Below are positions 62,765-64,000 of a stretch of DNA of 64,000 nucleotides, one piece after another (the first letter of the stretch is position 1; the number at the start of each line of letters is the position of its first letter). The position numbers and the translations under genes are program-made. Source of the DNA: CAXMRP01 sp965216515 (GTDB lineage: Bacteria; Pseudomonadota; Alphaproteobacteria; Rhizobiales; Afifellaceae); NCBI GenBank assembly GCA_965216515.1, contig OZ244173.1:558001-622000 (forward strand), read 5' to 3'. Below the pieces are notes generated by a model. That model was not told where the DNA came from. It did not search any database and saw only the letters and a list, made by a program, of their open reading frames with translations.

Positions 62765-63649
62765 TCGCCTGCCGGCGCGATCGGTCAGTTGGGTGCCGGT
62801 CCGACCGGCCAGATCCTGCACGAATTGCCACGCCACACGGCCCGACCGGCTGCCGCGTGTCGTCGCCCATTCCAGCGCCTGCGGGCGCCAGTCCGTTTCC
62901 TCCACCGGAATGCCGAAATGCGTGACATAGCCACGCACCATAGCCAGGTAGTCATCCTGTGAGCAGTTGTGAAATCCCAGCCACAGGCCAAACCGGTCTG
63001 AAAGCGACACCTTTTCCTGAACCGCCTCTGACGGATTGATCGCCGTCGAACGTTCGTTTTCGATCATGTCCCGGGGCAGGAGGTGGCGGCGATTGGACGT
63101 GGCATAGAACACGACATTGTCGGGCCGGCCCTCAATCCCGCCTTCAAGCGCTGCCTTGAGGGACTTGTAGGAGGTATCGTCACCGTCGAACGACAGGTCG
63201 TCGCAGAACAGGATAAACCGTTCCGGCCGGCCCCGCAAAAGCCCCATGAGCCGCGGCAAGGTTTCAATGTCCTCACGGTGGATTTCGATGAGCACCAGAC
63301 GGTCGCGCGATTGCCTGGCAACGGAATCGTGCGCGGCCTTGACCAGCGAACTCTTGCCCATCCCGCGGGCGCCCCACAACAGGGCATTGTTGGCCGGCAA
63401 TCCTTTGGAAAACCGCATCGTGTTCTCAATCAGCGTGTCGCGCGACCGATCGATTCCCTTCAATAGCGGCAGGTCGACACGGTTGACATCGGCAACCGGC
63501 AACAGGGCGCTGCGCTCCGCCTGCCAGACATAAGCATTGGCGGCGTCTTTGGCGGAGAAATCCGGCGCCGGTTCCCCGGCCGGCGCAAGTCGCTCCAGGG
63601 CGTCTGCGATTCGCCGAAACAGCGCGGTTTCTGTCTCCGAATTTGTCAC
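62762..63649 (-). CDS. DUF815 family P-loop ATPase
   Basis: A 295-residue AAA-type ATPase of unknown role. Walker A is GARGMGKSS; the family block ENTMRFSKGLPANNALLWGARGMGKSSLVKA is clear, Walker B is ILFCDDLSF, and the sensor is FYATSNRRHLLPRDM. The C-terminal part has SDRFGLWLGFHNCSQDDYL. No ATG fits; GTG at 63649 (or 63655) is the likely start, because homology begins shortly after. It is conserved next to yajC in Rhizobiales and divergent from it here. Confidence 0.88.
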   Translation of the reverse strand: MTNSETETALFRRIADALERLAPAGEPAPDFSAKDAANAYVWQAERSALLPVADVNRVDLPLLKGIDRSRDTLIENTMRFSKGLPANNALLWGARGMGKSSLVKAAHDSVARQSRDRLVLIEIHREDIETLPRLMGLLRGRPERFILFCDDLSFDGDDTSYKSLKAALEGGIEGRPDNVVFYATSNRRHLLPRDMIENERSTAINPSEAVQEKVSLSDRFGLWLGFHNCSQDDYLAMVRGYVTHFGIPVEETDWRPQALEWATTRGSRSGRVAWQFVQDLAGRTGTQLTDRAGRR

Positions 63650-63751
63650 GGGCACATCCAGTCGGCCAGTCCTTGCAGAGCGCCCGATACCACGGCACGA
63701 GGGTGTCGGCCAACCCGCCTGCCATTCTCCGAAATCCGGCTTCGGTGGTGG

Positions 63752-63779
63752 TTGCAATGCCGCCAACCCTGACTATAGT
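63752..63779 (+). promoter_or_regulatory. Candidate promoter of yajC-secDF
   Basis: TTGCAA (63752-63757), a 16-bp spacer and TATAGT (63774-63779) make a good sigma-70 promoter about 65 bases before the yajC ATG, in the divergent gap. Confidence 0.5.
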
Positions 63780-63844
63780 CCGCCGAAATTCGACGGGCCG
63801 GGCCAACGCGCCGAAAGACGGCCGGAACAAGGGAACAAACCTCT

Positions 63845-64000
63845 ATGTGGGTCACCCCAGCCTATGCCCAGGGCGCCGGCGGCAATGACATGTTCATTTC
63901 GCTGCTGCCGTTTGTCCTGATTTTCGTGATCATGTATTTCCTGATCATCCGGCCCCAGCGCCAGCAGGCCAAGAAACGGGAGGAGATGCTGAAGGCGATC
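63845..64000 (+). CDS. yajC: Preprotein translocase subunit YajC, 5' part
   Basis: The first 52 codons of YajC, cut by the window end. After a short N-terminus (MWVTPAYAQGAGGND), a single membrane helix (ISLLPFVLIFVIMYFLII) is followed by RPQRQQAKKREEML, the YajC signature. YajC associates with SecDF in protein export; secD is expected next. Confidence 0.93.
   Translation, partial: MWVTPAYAQGAGGNDMFISLLPFVLIFVIMYFLIIRPQRQQAKKREEMLKAI

Overview
The window is GC-rich chromosomal DNA from an alphaproteobacterium, most likely of the order Hyphomicrobiales (Rhizobiales). The evidence is gene order. The run ilvD, exoR-like, xthA, erpA, dgt, argS, SPOR protein, nagZ, scpA, scpB, tatABC, serS, surE, pcm, nlpD-like, DUF815 ATPase, yajC is the conserved Rhizobiales backbone, and pcm-like, tolC, popZ, valS just before it also belongs to that group. 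The genus cannot be read from the sequence.

Layout. 1-1.8 kb: the end of a GGDEF-EAL protein and an alpha/beta hydrolase. 2.1-10.3 kb: a complete SUF iron-sulfur operon (cysteine desulfurase, sufB, GIY-YIG nuclease insert, cupin, sufC, sufD, sufS, sufT, sufA-type carrier) behind a possible Irr-type iron operator. 10.3-15 kb: a TfoX-N protein, a DEAD-box RNA helicase and a SulP transporter fused to STAS and cyclic-nucleotide domains. 15-25 kb: an outer-membrane beta-barrel, an OmpA-like coiled-coil protein, a translationally coupled cysK-alaX-sseA-GNAT unit, a Kbp-like LysM protein, an unknown secreted protein and an 857-residue Sel1-repeat protein.

25.4-36 kb: tRNA-Asn, a small membrane protein, then a cobalamin riboswitch followed by cbtB, cbtA, cobP, cobW, cobN, cobO and cobQ, mostly joined by overlapping stop and start codons, with cobD convergent. 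This covers cobalt entry, cobalt insertion, adenosylation, amidation and cobinamide activation. 36-64 kb: tRNA-Cys and the conserved backbone, serving efflux (TolC), polarity (PopZ), translation (ValS, ArgS, SerS), chromosome condensation (ScpAB), peptidoglycan turnover (NagZ, NlpD-like, SPOR) and protein export (TatABC, YajC).

Most unusual are two local insertions. First, a GIY-YIG nuclease gene with hairpin and tandem repeats sits exactly at the sufB/cupin junction, bracketed by a 57-bp duplication that leaves both neighbours intact; it looks like a small mobile unit. Second, serS carries an in-frame segment of about 40 codons with foreign-looking codon use just before class II motif 2. No phage, CRISPR array or DDE transposase was seen.
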